Origin: Candidatus Roseilinea sp.
GTDB lineage: Bacteria; Chloroflexota; Anaerolineae; J036; Brachytrichaceae
DNA length: 64,000 nt
Reading direction: 5' to 3'
Assembly (NCBI GenBank): GCA_026003755.1
Contig: BPHV01000001.1
Location: 186,001-250,000 of the forward strand
In this document: one piece after another, positions 53,661 to 63,297 of the stretch
Layout of the letters: each line of letters starts with the position of its first letter
Position numbering within the stretch: the stretch's first letter is position 1
The notes under the pieces: generated by a model
Seen by the model: the letters and a program-made list of their open reading frames with translations, nothing else
Told to the model about the DNA's origin: nothing
Databases searched by the model: none
Program-made: the position numbers and the translations under genes

Positions 53661-54908
53661 ATGTCCAAGCCGACATTCGCTGGGAGCAACGCCAGCCAGG
53701 TGCGCGCGCACAACCTGCGCGCCGTGCTCAACCAGTTCCTCGACGCCGGCAGCGTCTCGCGCGTTCAACTCGCCGAGCACACGTCCCTCTCCAACACCAC
53801 GATCACCCATCTGATTGATGACCTGCTGGCGCAAGGCATCGTCGTGGAGGATGAAAGCGAAACCGCGCGTCACAACGGCCACCGGCGGGTGGGCCGACCG
53901 CGCACTGCGTTGCGCATCAACCCCAACGCGCGTCACGCCGTCGGCGTGCACATCGGCATCGGCATCTTGCGCGTCGCTGTGGTCAACCTGCACGCCGAGA
54001 TCATCCACAACACCATCGCCGAATTCGACGTGGGCGCGCCGGCCGCGCGCGTCTTGAGCCGGATCGCTGGGCTGGTGAAGCGCGCCATCGCCGATAGCAG
54101 CATCCAGCCCAACCGTCTGATCGGCCTGGGCATTGGCGCATCAGGGCTGGTGGACTATGAAGCCGGCGTCAACGTGTTTGCGCCCAACCTGGGCTGGCGG
54201 GACGTGCCGGTGCAGGCATGGATGCGCGACCGCCTCGGCCTGCCCACCACGGTGGATAACAACGTCCGCGCCATGGCGCTGGGCGAAGCATTGTTCGGCA
54301 GCGGGCGCGGCGCCGGCGTGTTGGCGTTCGTCTACGGCCGTGTCGGCGTGGGTGCCGGCTTTGTGGTCAACGGACGCCCTTTTCGCGGCAGCGGGGCAGG
54401 CGCCGGTGAGATCGGCCACACCGTGATGATCCCCGACGGCGGCGACCTGTGCATGTGCGGCCGGCGCGGCTGCCTGGAGACGCTGGTCTCCGAGCCGGTG
54501 ATCGTCCGCGAGGCGGAGCGGCTGGCGCGCCGACGCCCGCGCAGCGCGCTGGCGCGCGCCCTGCGGCGGGATGGCCGGGCGAAACCCATCGAACGCATCT
54601 TCGCCGCCGCCCGCGAAGGCGACGCCACAACGCTTGGGCTGCTCGAAGATCGCGCGCGTTACCTGGGCATCGCGCTGGCCAACTTGGTGAACGTGCTCAA
54701 CCCCGAGTTGATCTTGCTGGGCGGCATGTTCGCCCAGGGCAGCGAGTTCTTCCTGCCGGTGGCCGAGCGCGTCATGCGGGAGCGGGCCTTCGCCAGCCTG
54801 GGCGACCGGGTGCGCGTGCGCCCCACCCAGTTCGGCTGGCGCGCCGGCGTGATCGGCGCGGCCTCGCTGGCGCTGAGCAAGTTCTTCTACCAACTGGAGG
54901 ACGCATGA
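53661..54908 (+). CDS. ROK-family transcriptional repressor
   Basis: The 415-residue protein has an N-terminal winged helix-turn-helix (residues of about 15-80; SRVQLAEHTSLSNTTITHLIDDLL) and a C-terminal ROK sugar-kinase-like domain. That domain has GLGIGASGLVDYEAGVNVF, TVDNNVRAMALGEALFG, the EIGHTVMIPDGGDLCMCGRRG segment and the zinc motif CxCGxxGCLE. It resembles XylR/NagC, which sense a sugar and release DNA. I chose the ATG at 53661; the frame open from 53319 has no coding features. Its stop overlaps the start of the isomerase gene as ATGA, so the regulator and pathway are co-translated. Confidence 0.92.
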   Translation: MSKPTFAGSNASQVRAHNLRAVLNQFLDAGSVSRVQLAEHTSLSNTTITHLIDDLLAQGIVVEDESETARHNGHRRVGRPRTALRINPNARHAVGVHIGIGILRVAVVNLHAEIIHNTIAEFDVGAPAARVLSRIAGLVKRAIADSSIQPNRLIGLGIGASGLVDYEAGVNVFAPNLGWRDVPVQAWMRDRLGLPTTVDNNVRAMALGEALFGSGRGAGVLAFVYGRVGVGAGFVVNGRPFRGSGAGAGEIGHTVMIPDGGDLCMCGRRGCLETLVSEPVIVREAERLARRRPRSALARALRRDGRAKPIERIFAAAREGDATTLGLLEDRARYLGIALANLVNVLNPELILLGGMFAQGSEFFLPVAERVMRERAFASLGDRVRVRPTQFGWRAGVIGAASLALSKFFYQLEDA

Positions 54909-56260
54909 TCGCAGCGCACTGCGCCACAGACAAGCTGCGCGCCGGCTTCGTCGCCTACGCCCGCACGACGTTCGACCTCGCACGGGCTGAGGAAGTCATG
55001 CGCGCCGCACGGGCGGCGCTCGAACGCGCTGGGTTCGAGCTGCTCGGCGACGCGCGCCTGGCAACCGACCCGGACGCGTTGGACGCCATGGCGCGCGCGC
55101 TTGCCGATCACCCCCTCGATGTGCTGATCGGCTTCCAAGCCACCTTCACCGACAGCACATTCGCGGTGCGATTGACCGAGCGCTGCGACGCGCCGCTGCT
55201 GATGTGGGCCGTGCCCGAGGCGCGCACCGGCGGGCGATTGCGGCTGAATTCGCTATGCGGCATCAACCTGGCTGCGCACGCGCTGAGGCTGCGCGGGGTG
55301 AACTACCACTGGGTGTATGCGCCACCCGACGACGCGCAGGCGATCGCACAGATCACTGCCGTCGCCAAGGCCGGCCGCGCACGCCGCTTGCTGCGCGCGA
55401 CGCGGCTCGGCATCGTCGGCGAGCATCCGTCCGGCTTCGAGAGTTGCCGACTCGACGTCGAACGCCTACGCCGGCGACTGGGGGTGGAAGTGGCGCATTT
55501 TGAACTCACCGAGGTCTTCGCGCGCGCCCGCGCGGTCAGCGGGCAGGTCGGCGCGCTGCGCGAGCAACTTGGCGCACGCATCGCCGGCCTCGACGCGCTC
55601 CCGCGCGAACCGGTGGACGGCACGCTGGCGGTCTACGTCGCGCTCAGGCAACTGGCCGAAGCAGCGGGGTGTGACGCGCTGGCCGTGCGCTGTTGGCCGG
55701 AGTTCTTCACCGAGCTGGGCTGCGCCGCCTGCGGCGCCATGGCCCTGTTGAACACCGATTGCCTGCCGTGCGGTTGCGAGGCCGATGCGAACGGCGCACT
55801 CACCCAGCTCATTTTGCAATGGATCGGCGGCGAGCCGGCCTTCGGCACCGACCTGGTCGAGTGCAACATCCCGGAGAACAGCGCCGTCGTCTGGCACTGC
55901 GGACAAGCGCCGTTGACCATGGCCGATCCGTGCGGCGGCATGCGCGGCGGCCTGCACTCCAACCGCCGACTGCCGTTGGTCATGGAGTTCACCCTCAAAC
56001 CGGGCCGCGTAACGATTGCGCGGCTGAGCCAATCGGGCGGCGATCTACGCCTGGTCATCGGTGGAGGCGAGATGTTGGCTGCGCCGCCCAGCTTCAGCGG
56101 CACATCCGGTGTGCTGCGCTTCGACCGGCCGGTGGGCGACGTGCTCGCGACGATCATGGCGGAAGGCCTGGAACACCACATTGCCCTAGCTTATGGCGAT
56201 CACATCGCTGCGCTGCATGCGCTGGCCAGGATGCTCGACATGCCGACGCTATCGCTTTGA
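54905..56260 (+). CDS. L-fucose/arabinose isomerase-like protein (COG2407 type)
   Basis: The 451-residue protein belongs to the fucose-isomerase-like superfamily. Candidate metal and substrate residues lie in CWPEFFTELGCAACGAMALL, PCGCEADANGALTQLIL (Glu and Asp) and AVVWHCGQAPLTMADP (His), and GGLHSNRRLPLVMEFTLKPG follows. Such enzymes interconvert an aldose and a ketose. The substrate is unknown. The gene overlaps the ROK regulator stop by four bases and precedes a sugar ABC transporter, so the imported sugar is its probable substrate. It is too short for canonical FucI (about 590 residues). Confidence 0.82.
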   Translation: MIAAHCATDKLRAGFVAYARTTFDLARAEEVMRAARAALERAGFELLGDARLATDPDALDAMARALADHPLDVLIGFQATFTDSTFAVRLTERCDAPLLMWAVPEARTGGRLRLNSLCGINLAAHALRLRGVNYHWVYAPPDDAQAIAQITAVAKAGRARRLLRATRLGIVGEHPSGFESCRLDVERLRRRLGVEVAHFELTEVFARARAVSGQVGALREQLGARIAGLDALPREPVDGTLAVYVALRQLAEAAGCDALAVRCWPEFFTELGCAACGAMALLNTDCLPCGCEADANGALTQLILQWIGGEPAFGTDLVECNIPENSAVVWHCGQAPLTMADPCGGMRGGLHSNRRLPLVMEFTLKPGRVTIARLSQSGGDLRLVIGGGEMLAAPPSFSGTSGVLRFDRPVGDVLATIMAEGLEHHIALAYGDHIAALHALARMLDMPTLSL

Positions 56261-56476
56261 TGCGCAGGACGCAGGAGACGGCGGCAAAGGGCCATCTGAA
56301 AACAGACAGACGGAGAAATTTGGAGGCGCGAAGGCGCTGCCTGCGCCGACCTGACAGGCGCTAAGGAGGTGATCTTTCGAGAAAAGGAATACATGGTTGA
56401 TCCCACGCTGCGCGCTAGCGCGATTGGTCGAAGAGTTGGCTATTGCTCAAGCAGTGAATTTTCAGGAGGAAAGGAT

Positions 56477-57901
56477 ATGAACTCGAAGAAGACTTCATCC
56501 GTCCGAATTTCGCGCCGACGCTTTCTCGTCCTAGGCGCACAAGGCGCAGGGCTGGCTGCGCTGGCCGCGTGCGCTGCGCCGCCCGCCATGCCGGCCGCAC
56601 AGCCCCCTGCCCAAGCGCCATCGCAACCCGAAGCCGCGCCAACCACGGCGCCGGCCGCAGCGCCGGCCACAGTGGACTTCCTGGCCTGGGGCGACAACGC
56701 CGATATCCCGGCCTGGGAGGCGCTGGTGAAGCGCTACAAGGAAATCGCGCCCAACGTGACGGTGAACGTCACGCCGGTCGCCGAACCCAACGCGAACTTC
56801 TATCCCAAACTGCAGACCAGCATCGCCGGCGGCACGCCGCCCGGCGTGTCTTCGTTCCAGGGATGGGAATGGCAACCCTACGCCGATCAGGACGTGCTGG
56901 CGCCGATTGACGAGTTCGTGAACGCTAACCCGTACTTCAAAGACGTGTACCCCGAGGGCGTCGCGAGCATCGAGGGCACGACGATGCGCAACGGCAAGCG
57001 CTATCTCATCCCACTGCAGCGCGCCGCGATGTTGATGTTCTACGCGCGCAAGCCGTTTGAAGAAGCCGGCTTGGAATTCCCCACCGACGACTGGACGTTC
57101 GACCAGTTCATCGATCTGGCGACCAAGCTGACGAACCCCGAGAAGAAAATGTACGGCTTGCAGGCCAACGGCAACTGGTTCCGCGACATCGGTTGGATTC
57201 GCCTGACCGGCAAACAGGAGTTCGACCAGCTCTACGATCCGAAGCAGGCGATGTTCAACCAGCCGGAGATCGTGGACATTGTGCAGAAGATGGCATCGGA
57301 CGTGTATTACAAGATGAAGATCGCGCCGACGCCGGCCGACCTGCAAGGCGGCGCCAACACCATCCAGACCGGCAACGTGGCGATGAAATACGAAGGCCCG
57401 TGGTTCTTCCCCGCGCTCAACAGCCCGCAACTGCGCGAGGACAAGAAGAACGTGCCGTTCGATATCGTGCTCATGCCGAAGATCGGCGAGGGCAAACGCC
57501 GGCACCGCGGCTGGACCGAGGGCGTCGCGCTGCTCAAGGGCGATCAACTCCAAGCCGCGTGGGACTTTGCCGCGTTCATGGCCGGCGAAGAAGGCAACAA
57601 GATCTACTCGCAGATCACCGGCCGCATCCCCAACACCAGCGCGCTGATCGAAAACTTCTGGCTGCCGGTGGTGACCGAGCGCTTCGAGGTGAAGAACGGC
57701 AAGGCGCTGCTGGAGGCCTTCAACCTTTCGGAGGTGGATGTCGTGGGCGGCATCCCGCGCTCGAAGATGTGGAGCGAGGTGGTCAAACCGGTCGGCTGGG
57801 ATCCGCTCATCGGCGGGAGCGCTACGGCGGCGGAAGTGCTGCCCAAGGTGGACGCGGGCCTGCAGGCCATGCTCGACGAGTACTGGAAGTCGAAGCAGTA
57901 G
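56477..57901 (+). CDS. Sugar ABC transporter substrate-binding lipoprotein (family 1, MalE/UgpB-like), Tat-exported
   Basis: The 474-residue protein has a twin-arginine signal (SRRRFLVLG, residues 12-20) followed by a lipobox with Cys32 (ALAACAAPP), so folded export and lipid anchoring are both predicted. A Pro/Ala-rich linker (33-62) leads to a bacterial extracellular solute-binding domain (VDFLAWGDNADIPAWEALV, GGTPPGVSSFQGW, GNVAMKYEGPWFF). The ATG at 56477 has AGGAGGA upstream. It follows the isomerase gene by 216 non-coding bases, in which I see no gene. A hairpin lies between it and the first permease gene. Confidence 0.92.
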   Translation: MNSKKTSSVRISRRRFLVLGAQGAGLAALAACAAPPAMPAAQPPAQAPSQPEAAPTTAPAAAPATVDFLAWGDNADIPAWEALVKRYKEIAPNVTVNVTPVAEPNANFYPKLQTSIAGGTPPGVSSFQGWEWQPYADQDVLAPIDEFVNANPYFKDVYPEGVASIEGTTMRNGKRYLIPLQRAAMLMFYARKPFEEAGLEFPTDDWTFDQFIDLATKLTNPEKKMYGLQANGNWFRDIGWIRLTGKQEFDQLYDPKQAMFNQPEIVDIVQKMASDVYYKMKIAPTPADLQGGANTIQTGNVAMKYEGPWFFPALNSPQLREDKKNVPFDIVLMPKIGEGKRRHRGWTEGVALLKGDQLQAAWDFAAFMAGEEGNKIYSQITGRIPNTSALIENFWLPVVTERFEVKNGKALLEAFNLSEVDVVGGIPRSKMWSEVVKPVGWDPLIGGSATAAEVLPKVDAGLQAMLDEYWKSKQ

Positions 57902-57914
57902 GCATTCGCGGCGG

Positions 57915-57954
57915 GCGTATCGCGCATCGCGCGCAGGCGTGATGCGCGATACGC
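57915..57954 (+). promoter_or_regulatory. Long hairpin between binding-protein and permease genes
   Basis: A perfect 14-pair inverted repeat, GCGTATCGCGCATC (57915-57928) and GATGCGCGATACGC (57941-57954), with a 12-base loop. It lies in the 74-base gap after the binding-protein stop. No T-run follows, so it may act as an mRNA stabiliser or partial terminator that raises binding-protein levels over permease levels. Confidence 0.75.
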
Positions 57955-57975
57955 GGCTCATCACCGGAGGGCGCG

Positions 57976-58899
57976 ATGGCAGCGATCACCCAGGCGCAGG
58001 CAAAACCGCAAACGCGGCGCATCGGGCGCGCCAGGCTGCGCGATTGGCTGGATGGCTACCTGTTGACCTCGCCGTTCATCATCGGCTTCCTCGTCTTCAC
58101 GGCCTTCCCGATGCTGTACGCGATCTGGTTGTCTTTTCACAAATGGAATCTGATCGGCGCGCCGACGTTCGTCGGCCTGGACAACTACCTCAAGGCGCTC
58201 ACCCACCCGACGGCGCAGCTCAGCCTATACAACAGCGCGTTCTATACGGTCTTCGCCGTGCCGATCCAGCTCGTCATCTCGTTCACGCTGGCGCTGGCGT
58301 TGACGCAGGCGATTCGCTTTCGCGACCTGTATCGGGCCGGCTTCTACCTGCCGATCATCGTGCCGCTCGTCGCCAGCGCGGTGGTATGGCAGCGCGTGTT
58401 CCACCCCGAATTCGGCATCCTGAACGAGGCGTTGGGCTGGTTCGGCATTCCGCCGGCCAAATGGCTCTTCGACCCCGCCCTGGCCAAGCCCGCCTTCATC
58501 CTCATGTCGTTCTGGATGATCGGGCGGCAGATGGTGATTTTCATCGCCGGCCTGGGCAACATCCCGCAGTCGCTGCTGGAGGCGGCGAGCATTGACGGCG
58601 CCGGCCCGGTGCGCCGGCTGTTCAGCATCGTCCTCCCGCTCATGACGCCGCTGATCTTCTACAACTGCGTGATCGCCGTCATCAACTCGTTCCAAATCTT
58701 CGTGCCGGCGCTGATCATGACCGACGGCGGCCCGCAAAACGCCACGCTGTTCGCCGTGCTCAACATCTACCGCGAGGGCTTTCAGTTCTTCAACATGGGC
58801 TACGCCGCCGCGCTCTCGTGGGAGCTGTTCATCATCGTCATCGGCTTCACGATTGCCCAGTTCCGCCTCTCGCAGCGCTGGGTGTATTACTCGGACTAA
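57976..58899 (+). CDS. Sugar ABC transporter permease (MalF/UgpA family)
   Basis: The 307-residue protein has six transmembrane segments and the EAA loop EAASIDGAGPVRRLFSIVLP near residue 200, which contacts the ATPase. The N-terminus (LRDWLDGYLLTSPFIIGFLVF) is typical of the UgpA group. No ATPase gene follows in this operon, so a shared MsmK/UgpC-type ATPase encoded elsewhere must energise it. Its TAA overlaps the next ATG by one base. Confidence 0.94.
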   Translation: MAAITQAQAKPQTRRIGRARLRDWLDGYLLTSPFIIGFLVFTAFPMLYAIWLSFHKWNLIGAPTFVGLDNYLKALTHPTAQLSLYNSAFYTVFAVPIQLVISFTLALALTQAIRFRDLYRAGFYLPIIVPLVASAVVWQRVFHPEFGILNEALGWFGIPPAKWLFDPALAKPAFILMSFWMIGRQMVIFIAGLGNIPQSLLEAASIDGAGPVRRLFSIVLPLMTPLIFYNCVIAVINSFQIFVPALIMTDGGPQNATLFAVLNIYREGFQFFNMGYAAALSWELFIIVIGFTIAQFRLSQRWVYYSD

Positions 58900-59786
58900 T
58901 GGCAACATCCACCATGATGACCGCGCCGACGACCGGTCGGCCCAGCAGCCGGCAGCTCAGCCGCATCGCCGGCCTGGTCATCTTGCAGATCGTGATGACG
59001 GCCTGCCTGATCACCTTCCTCGCGCCGACCTTCTGGATGATCTCGTCATCGCTCAAGGCTTCGACCGAGGTCTTCCAGCACCCGATCGTGTGGATTCCGG
59101 CGTCGCCGCAATGGAGCAACTACGCGAAGGTGTTCCAGACGCTGCCCTTTGCGAAGTTTGCCTGGAACACGTTGGTCGTCGTCGCGCTGGCGGTGTTCGG
59201 CACGGTGGTCTCAACGGCGCTCGTCGCCTACGGGCTGGCGCGCGTGGAATTTCCCGGCCGGCGCATCCTCTTTGCGCTGATGGTGGCGACGATCATGCTG
59301 CCGGACATCGTCACGCTCATCCCGCGCTTCATCATGTTCCGCACCTTCCGTTGGATTGACACCTTCGCGCCGCTCACCGTGCCGTTCTGGTTCGCGCTCA
59401 CCACGCTCTACGTCTTTCTGATGTACCAGTTCATGCGCGGCATCCCGAAGGAGCTGGACGAAGCCGCGACGATTGACGGCGCCAACCGCTGGCAGATTTT
59501 GTGGCATGTGATCCTGCCCTTGTGCAAGCCGGTGATCGCCACCATCGCCGTGTTCGCCCTGATTCAGCACTACAACGAATTCCTCACCCCGCTGATCTAC
59601 CTGAACCGGCTCGACAACTGGACGCTCGCGCTCGGCGTGCGCGCCCTGAACGATTCCAATGTAGCCAACTGGGAGTTGGTGTTCGCGGCCAGCACCCTCA
59701 TGCTCATCCCCGTGCTGCTTTTGTTCATCGTCGCCCAGCGCTACTTTGTGCAAGGCATCGCGCTGACGGGGTTTGGCGGCCGCTGA
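58899..59786 (+). CDS. Sugar ABC transporter permease (MalG/UgpE family)
   Basis: The 295-residue protein has six transmembrane segments and the EAA loop DEAATIDGANRWQILWHVILP. The opening LITFLAPTFWMISSSLKASTE is characteristic of MalG-type partners. The ATG at 58899 overlaps the upstream stop (TAATG), which indicates translational coupling; the longer open frame from 58818 overlaps the other permease. It pairs with the neighbouring permease to form the channel. Confidence 0.94.
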   Translation: MATSTMMTAPTTGRPSSRQLSRIAGLVILQIVMTACLITFLAPTFWMISSSLKASTEVFQHPIVWIPASPQWSNYAKVFQTLPFAKFAWNTLVVVALAVFGTVVSTALVAYGLARVEFPGRRILFALMVATIMLPDIVTLIPRFIMFRTFRWIDTFAPLTVPFWFALTTLYVFLMYQFMRGIPKELDEAATIDGANRWQILWHVILPLCKPVIATIAVFALIQHYNEFLTPLIYLNRLDNWTLALGVRALNDSNVANWELVFAASTLMLIPVLLLFIVAQRYFVQGIALTGFGGR

Positions 59787-59853
59787 GCCCATGGCGCGAT
59801 GCCATCATTCACACGGTTCACCATGTTCACCATAGTGGAGAGTTCAAAACGCT

Positions 59854-60516
59854 ATGAAGTTCTTTCTTGACAGCGCCATCGTAGACGAAATCGCCTATGC
59901 GCTCGACCTGTGGGACATTGACGGCGTGACGACCAATCCGCGCCACATCCTCGCTTCCGGCAAGCCGATGTTGCAAGTCATCCGTGAAATCGGCGAGCTA
60001 GTCGAAGGCACGGACAAGACCGTATCGGTAGAGGTCAACCCGCACTACAAGACGGTGGATGAGTTCGTGCGCGAAGGGCGCAAGTTGGCGTCCCTGCACC
60101 CCAACTTCGTGATCAAGCTGCACTGCATCGAGCCGGCCTTCAAGGCGATTCCGATCCTGGCCAAGGACGGCATCCGCGTAAACGTCACCTTGATCTTCAA
60201 CGCCGTGCAGGCGCTGGCTGCCATGCGCGCCGGCGCGTATTACGTCTCGCCGTTCATCGGCTGGAAGGAAGCCAACGCCGAAGAGACGCACGAGCTGATC
60301 GCCGACATCGTTCAGATCCGCGACAACTACGGCTTCAAGACGGAGGTGCTGGTGGCCGCCGTGCGCAACGGGCGACAGATCGCCGACGCCGCCGTCGCCG
60401 GCGCGGACATCGTCACTGCCGCGCTGAGCGTCTATAAAGACGCCTTCGACCATCCCTACACGCGCGACGGGCTGGCCAAATTCCAGGAGTTCTGGGACAA
60501 AGGGCAATACGCGTGA
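59854..60516 (+). CDS. Transaldolase-family enzyme (fructose-6-phosphate aldolase-like)
   Basis: This 220-residue small transaldolase has MKFFLDSAIVDEIAYALDLW, the DGVTTNPRHIL loop (residues 23-33), the Schiff-base Lys88 in FVIKLHCIEP, NVTLIFNAVQALAAMRAGA, and YYVSPFIGW. It cleaves or forms ketoses through a lysine imine. Where canonical FSA/TalC proteins usually have a KIPxTxEG stretch, this one reads KLHCIEP, so the substrate pocket is changed. It belongs to the ROK-isomerase-ABC run and probably cleaves the ketose made by the isomerase. Confidence 0.88.
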   Translation: MKFFLDSAIVDEIAYALDLWDIDGVTTNPRHILASGKPMLQVIREIGELVEGTDKTVSVEVNPHYKTVDEFVREGRKLASLHPNFVIKLHCIEPAFKAIPILAKDGIRVNVTLIFNAVQALAAMRAGAYYVSPFIGWKEANAEETHELIADIVQIRDNYGFKTEVLVAAVRNGRQIADAAVAGADIVTAALSVYKDAFDHPYTRDGLAKFQEFWDKGQYA

Positions 60517-60585
60517 GCCTGCGCAACCGAGCGTTGTTCGTGTCGCACAGCGACAGCGCACACAATATAGATAGACTACCCCACT

Positions 60586-62013
60586 ATGAGTGAGCCAAAG
60601 AAGTTCCTCATCGGCGGCCAATGGCGCGCCGGTCAGACGACGTTTACAGTCCGCTTCCCCTACACCGGCGAGCCGGTCGCCGAGGTCTGCTCGCCGAGCG
60701 ACGACGACTTGGAGGCTGCCGTGCAGTCGGCGCAGCGCGGCGCGCGCGTCATGCGCAAGCTGCCGGCGCACGAGCGTTCGGCCATCCTGCGCCGACTGCA
60801 TGCCCAGATGGAGGCGCGCACCGAAGAGTTGGTCAACGCCTTGGTCATGGAAGGCGGCAAGACGAAGAAAGCCGCGCGCGGCGAAGTGGCGCGCGCGAAG
60901 CAGACCGTCTTCGTCGCATCCGAGGAGGCGCGGCGCATCCCCGGCGAGGTCGTCAACATGGATTGGACGAAAGACGGCGAGAACCGCATCGGCATCGTGC
61001 GGCGCTTCCCGCTCGGCGTCATCCTGTGCATCGCGCCGTTCAACTATCCGCTCAACTTGGCCTGCCACAAGGTGGCGCCGGCGTTGGCAGCCGGCAACGC
61101 CTTCATCCTCAAGCCGGCCAGCGCCACGCCGCTCTCGGCGCTGCTGCTGGGCGAGATGCTGCTGGAAGCCGGCGCGCCGCCCGAAGCCGTCAACGTAGTG
61201 ACGTGCAGCGGCGCGCAAGCTGAAAACCTGGTGCGCGACGAACGCATCGCCATGTTCTCCTTCACCGGCAGCAGCGAAGTGGGCTGGCACCTCAAGCGCG
61301 TGTGCGGCCGTAAACGCGCGGCGCTGGAGCTGGGCGGCAACGCGGCGGCCATCGTGCATGAAGATGCCAACGTCGGCTATGCCGCCAAGCGCATCGCTTT
61401 CGGCGGCTTCACCAACGCCGGCCAAAACTGCATCAGCGTGCAGCGCGTGCTGATCCATCGCCCGATCTACAACGAGACCGTCGAGACGCTGCTCGACGAG
61501 ATCAACGCGCTGCAGGTCGGCGATCCGCGCCTGGAAGAGACCGACGTCGGCCCGATGATCACGGAGCGCGCCGCCATGCAAGCCGAGGCATGGGTGGAAG
61601 AGGCGCTGCGCCAGGGCGCGCGCAAGCTGCTCGGCAATGGCCGGCAGGGCGCGCTGCTCCACCCCACCGTGCTGAGCGACGTGCACCGCGAGATGAAGGT
61701 GAGCTGCCAGGAGGTGTTCGCGCCGGTGATCACCCTACAACCCTACGACACCTTCGAGGAGGCCATCGCGCTGGCCAACAGCACCGACTACGGCCTGCAA
61801 GGCGGCGTGTTTACGCGCGACATGGGCCGCATCATGCAAGCCTACGAGGAGATCGAAGTCGGCGGCTTGCAGGTGAACGACGTCTCCACCTTCCGCGTGG
61901 ATCACATGCCCTACGGCGGCGTGAAGGCCAGCGGCATGGGACGCGAGGGCGTCAAGTACGCCATCGAGGAGATGACCGAGCCGAAGCTGATGGTGATCAA
62001 CCTCAACGGGTGA
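60586..62013 (+). CDS. NAD(P)-dependent aldehyde dehydrogenase
   Basis: The 475-residue protein has APFNYPLNLACHKVAPALAA, FTGSSEVGWHL, the general base Glu in LELGGNAAA and catalytic Cys in NAGQNCISVQR, with the closing segment MPYGGVKASGMGREG. The ENRIGIVRRFPLGVILCIAP segment resembles the lactaldehyde/sulfolactaldehyde/glyceraldehyde-type dehydrogenases. It follows the transaldolase gene by 69 bases, which contain a small inverted repeat (TGTCGC and GCGACA, 60541-60555). The suggested role is oxidation of the three-carbon aldehyde released by the aldol cleavage. Confidence 0.92.
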   Translation: MSEPKKFLIGGQWRAGQTTFTVRFPYTGEPVAEVCSPSDDDLEAAVQSAQRGARVMRKLPAHERSAILRRLHAQMEARTEELVNALVMEGGKTKKAARGEVARAKQTVFVASEEARRIPGEVVNMDWTKDGENRIGIVRRFPLGVILCIAPFNYPLNLACHKVAPALAAGNAFILKPASATPLSALLLGEMLLEAGAPPEAVNVVTCSGAQAENLVRDERIAMFSFTGSSEVGWHLKRVCGRKRAALELGGNAAAIVHEDANVGYAAKRIAFGGFTNAGQNCISVQRVLIHRPIYNETVETLLDEINALQVGDPRLEETDVGPMITERAAMQAEAWVEEALRQGARKLLGNGRQGALLHPTVLSDVHREMKVSCQEVFAPVITLQPYDTFEEAIALANSTDYGLQGGVFTRDMGRIMQAYEEIEVGGLQVNDVSTFRVDHMPYGGVKASGMGREGVKYAIEEMTEPKLMVINLNG

Positions 62014-62061
62014 AGGCAGCGTTCGCAGTGGGCGAACCTCAAGTTGGGACATCGCAGGCTC

Positions 62062-63288
62062 ATGCGTTCTTTTCTCTCCCATCTCGAATGCTCGTACTGC
62101 AGCGCGACGTATTCCGCCGACGAGCTTCACACAACGTGCGCGCAGTGCGGCAAGGTGCTGCTGGCGCGCTACGACTTGCAGGCCGCGCGCCAACATCTGA
62201 CGCCGGAGGCCCTTTATCGGCGACCCACGAATATGTGGCGCTGGTTCGAGATCATGCCGGTGCGCGACCCGGCTAACGTGGTGACGCTCGGCGAAGGCTG
62301 CACGCCGCTGCTGCCCGCTGGCCGGCTGGGCGAACGGCTGGGCACCGACCGGCTGTGGATCAAAGACGAGGGCCTCAATCCCACCGGCAGCTTCAAGGCG
62401 CGCGGACTATCCGCAGCCGTGTCCAAGGCCAAGGAGCTGGGGGTTAAAGCGGTCGCCATCCCCTCGGCCGGCAACGCGGCCTCGGCGCTGGCTGCCTATG
62501 GCGCGCGCGCCGGCTTGGCCGTGTATCAGTTCATGCCGCAGGATGTGCCGGAGATGATGCGCAAGGAGAGCTTCCAATACGGCGCGCGGGCCTATCTGGT
62601 GAAAGGGCTGATCAACGACGCCGGTAAGCTGGTGCGCGAGGGCACCAAGCGCAAGGGATGGTTCGACGTGTCCACGCTGCGCGAGCCGTATCGCCAAGAG
62701 GGGAAGAAAACCATGGGGCTGGAGTTGGCCGAGCAGTTCAATTGGACGTTGCCCGACGCGATCATCTACCCCACCGGCGGGGGCACCGGCATCGTCGGCA
62801 TGTGGAAGGCCTTCGACGAACTGGAACAGCTCGGCTGGATCGGCGCCAAGCGCCCCAAGATGATCGTGGTGCAGGCTGAGGGTTGCGCGCCGATCGTCCG
62901 CGCGTTCGCGGCCGGCCAGCGCCACGCCGAGCTGTTCCCCAACGCGCACACCATCGCGCCGGGCATCCGCGTGCCGGTCGCCATCGGCGATTACCTGATC
63001 CTGGACGCGGTGCGGCAGAGCGGTGGCACTGCCGTAGCAGTGAGCGATGCTGAAATCCTGCGCGACATGCGCGAGATGGCGCAATGGGCCGGCGTGTTCG
63101 CCTCGCCGGAGGGCGCAGCGACGCTCTCAGCTTACAAGCGCCTGCGCGCCGGCGGCTTCCTCTCGCCCGACGACACGACCGTGCTGTTTAGCTGCGGCAG
63201 CGCCTTCAAGAACGCGGAGCTGATCACACCGCCGCCGCTGCCGGTGCTCGATCCGCACCGACCGGATGCGCTGGATATACTCGACTGA
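62062..63288 (+). CDS. thrC: Threonine synthase (fold-type II PLP enzyme with zinc ribbon)
   Basis: The 408-residue protein has an N-terminal zinc ribbon (Cys10, Cys13, Cys26, Cys29), the PLP lysine in NPTGSFKARG (Lys112), the phosphate cup IYPTGGGTGIVG and the LGEGCTPLLPAG segment. It normally converts phosphohomoserine to threonine. The start is ATG 62062; TTG 62044 is in frame but weaker. Its position between an aldehyde dehydrogenase and a hydroxyacid dehydrogenase is unusual. The same fold includes cysteate synthase, so another activity is conceivable, but threonine synthase is the default. Confidence 0.88.
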   Translation: MRSFLSHLECSYCSATYSADELHTTCAQCGKVLLARYDLQAARQHLTPEALYRRPTNMWRWFEIMPVRDPANVVTLGEGCTPLLPAGRLGERLGTDRLWIKDEGLNPTGSFKARGLSAAVSKAKELGVKAVAIPSAGNAASALAAYGARAGLAVYQFMPQDVPEMMRKESFQYGARAYLVKGLINDAGKLVREGTKRKGWFDVSTLREPYRQEGKKTMGLELAEQFNWTLPDAIIYPTGGGTGIVGMWKAFDELEQLGWIGAKRPKMIVVQAEGCAPIVRAFAAGQRHAELFPNAHTIAPGIRVPVAIGDYLILDAVRQSGGTAVAVSDAEILRDMREMAQWAGVFASPEGAATLSAYKRLRAGGFLSPDDTTVLFSCGSAFKNAELITPPPLPVLDPHRPDALDILD

Positions 63289-63297
63289 CCCTCCGCA

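Noticed and set aside
54449-54904. N-terminal extension of the fucose-isomerase-like protein to a 603-residue product
   Set aside because: The extension reads the ROK gene out of frame as Arg/Ala/Gly-rich sequence; the ATGA overlap at 54905 gives a natural start.
59998-61686. A 562-codon minus-strand frame across the transaldolase and aldehyde dehydrogenase genes
   Set aside because: Both plus-strand genes have full family motifs here; the antisense frame has none and reflects codon bias.
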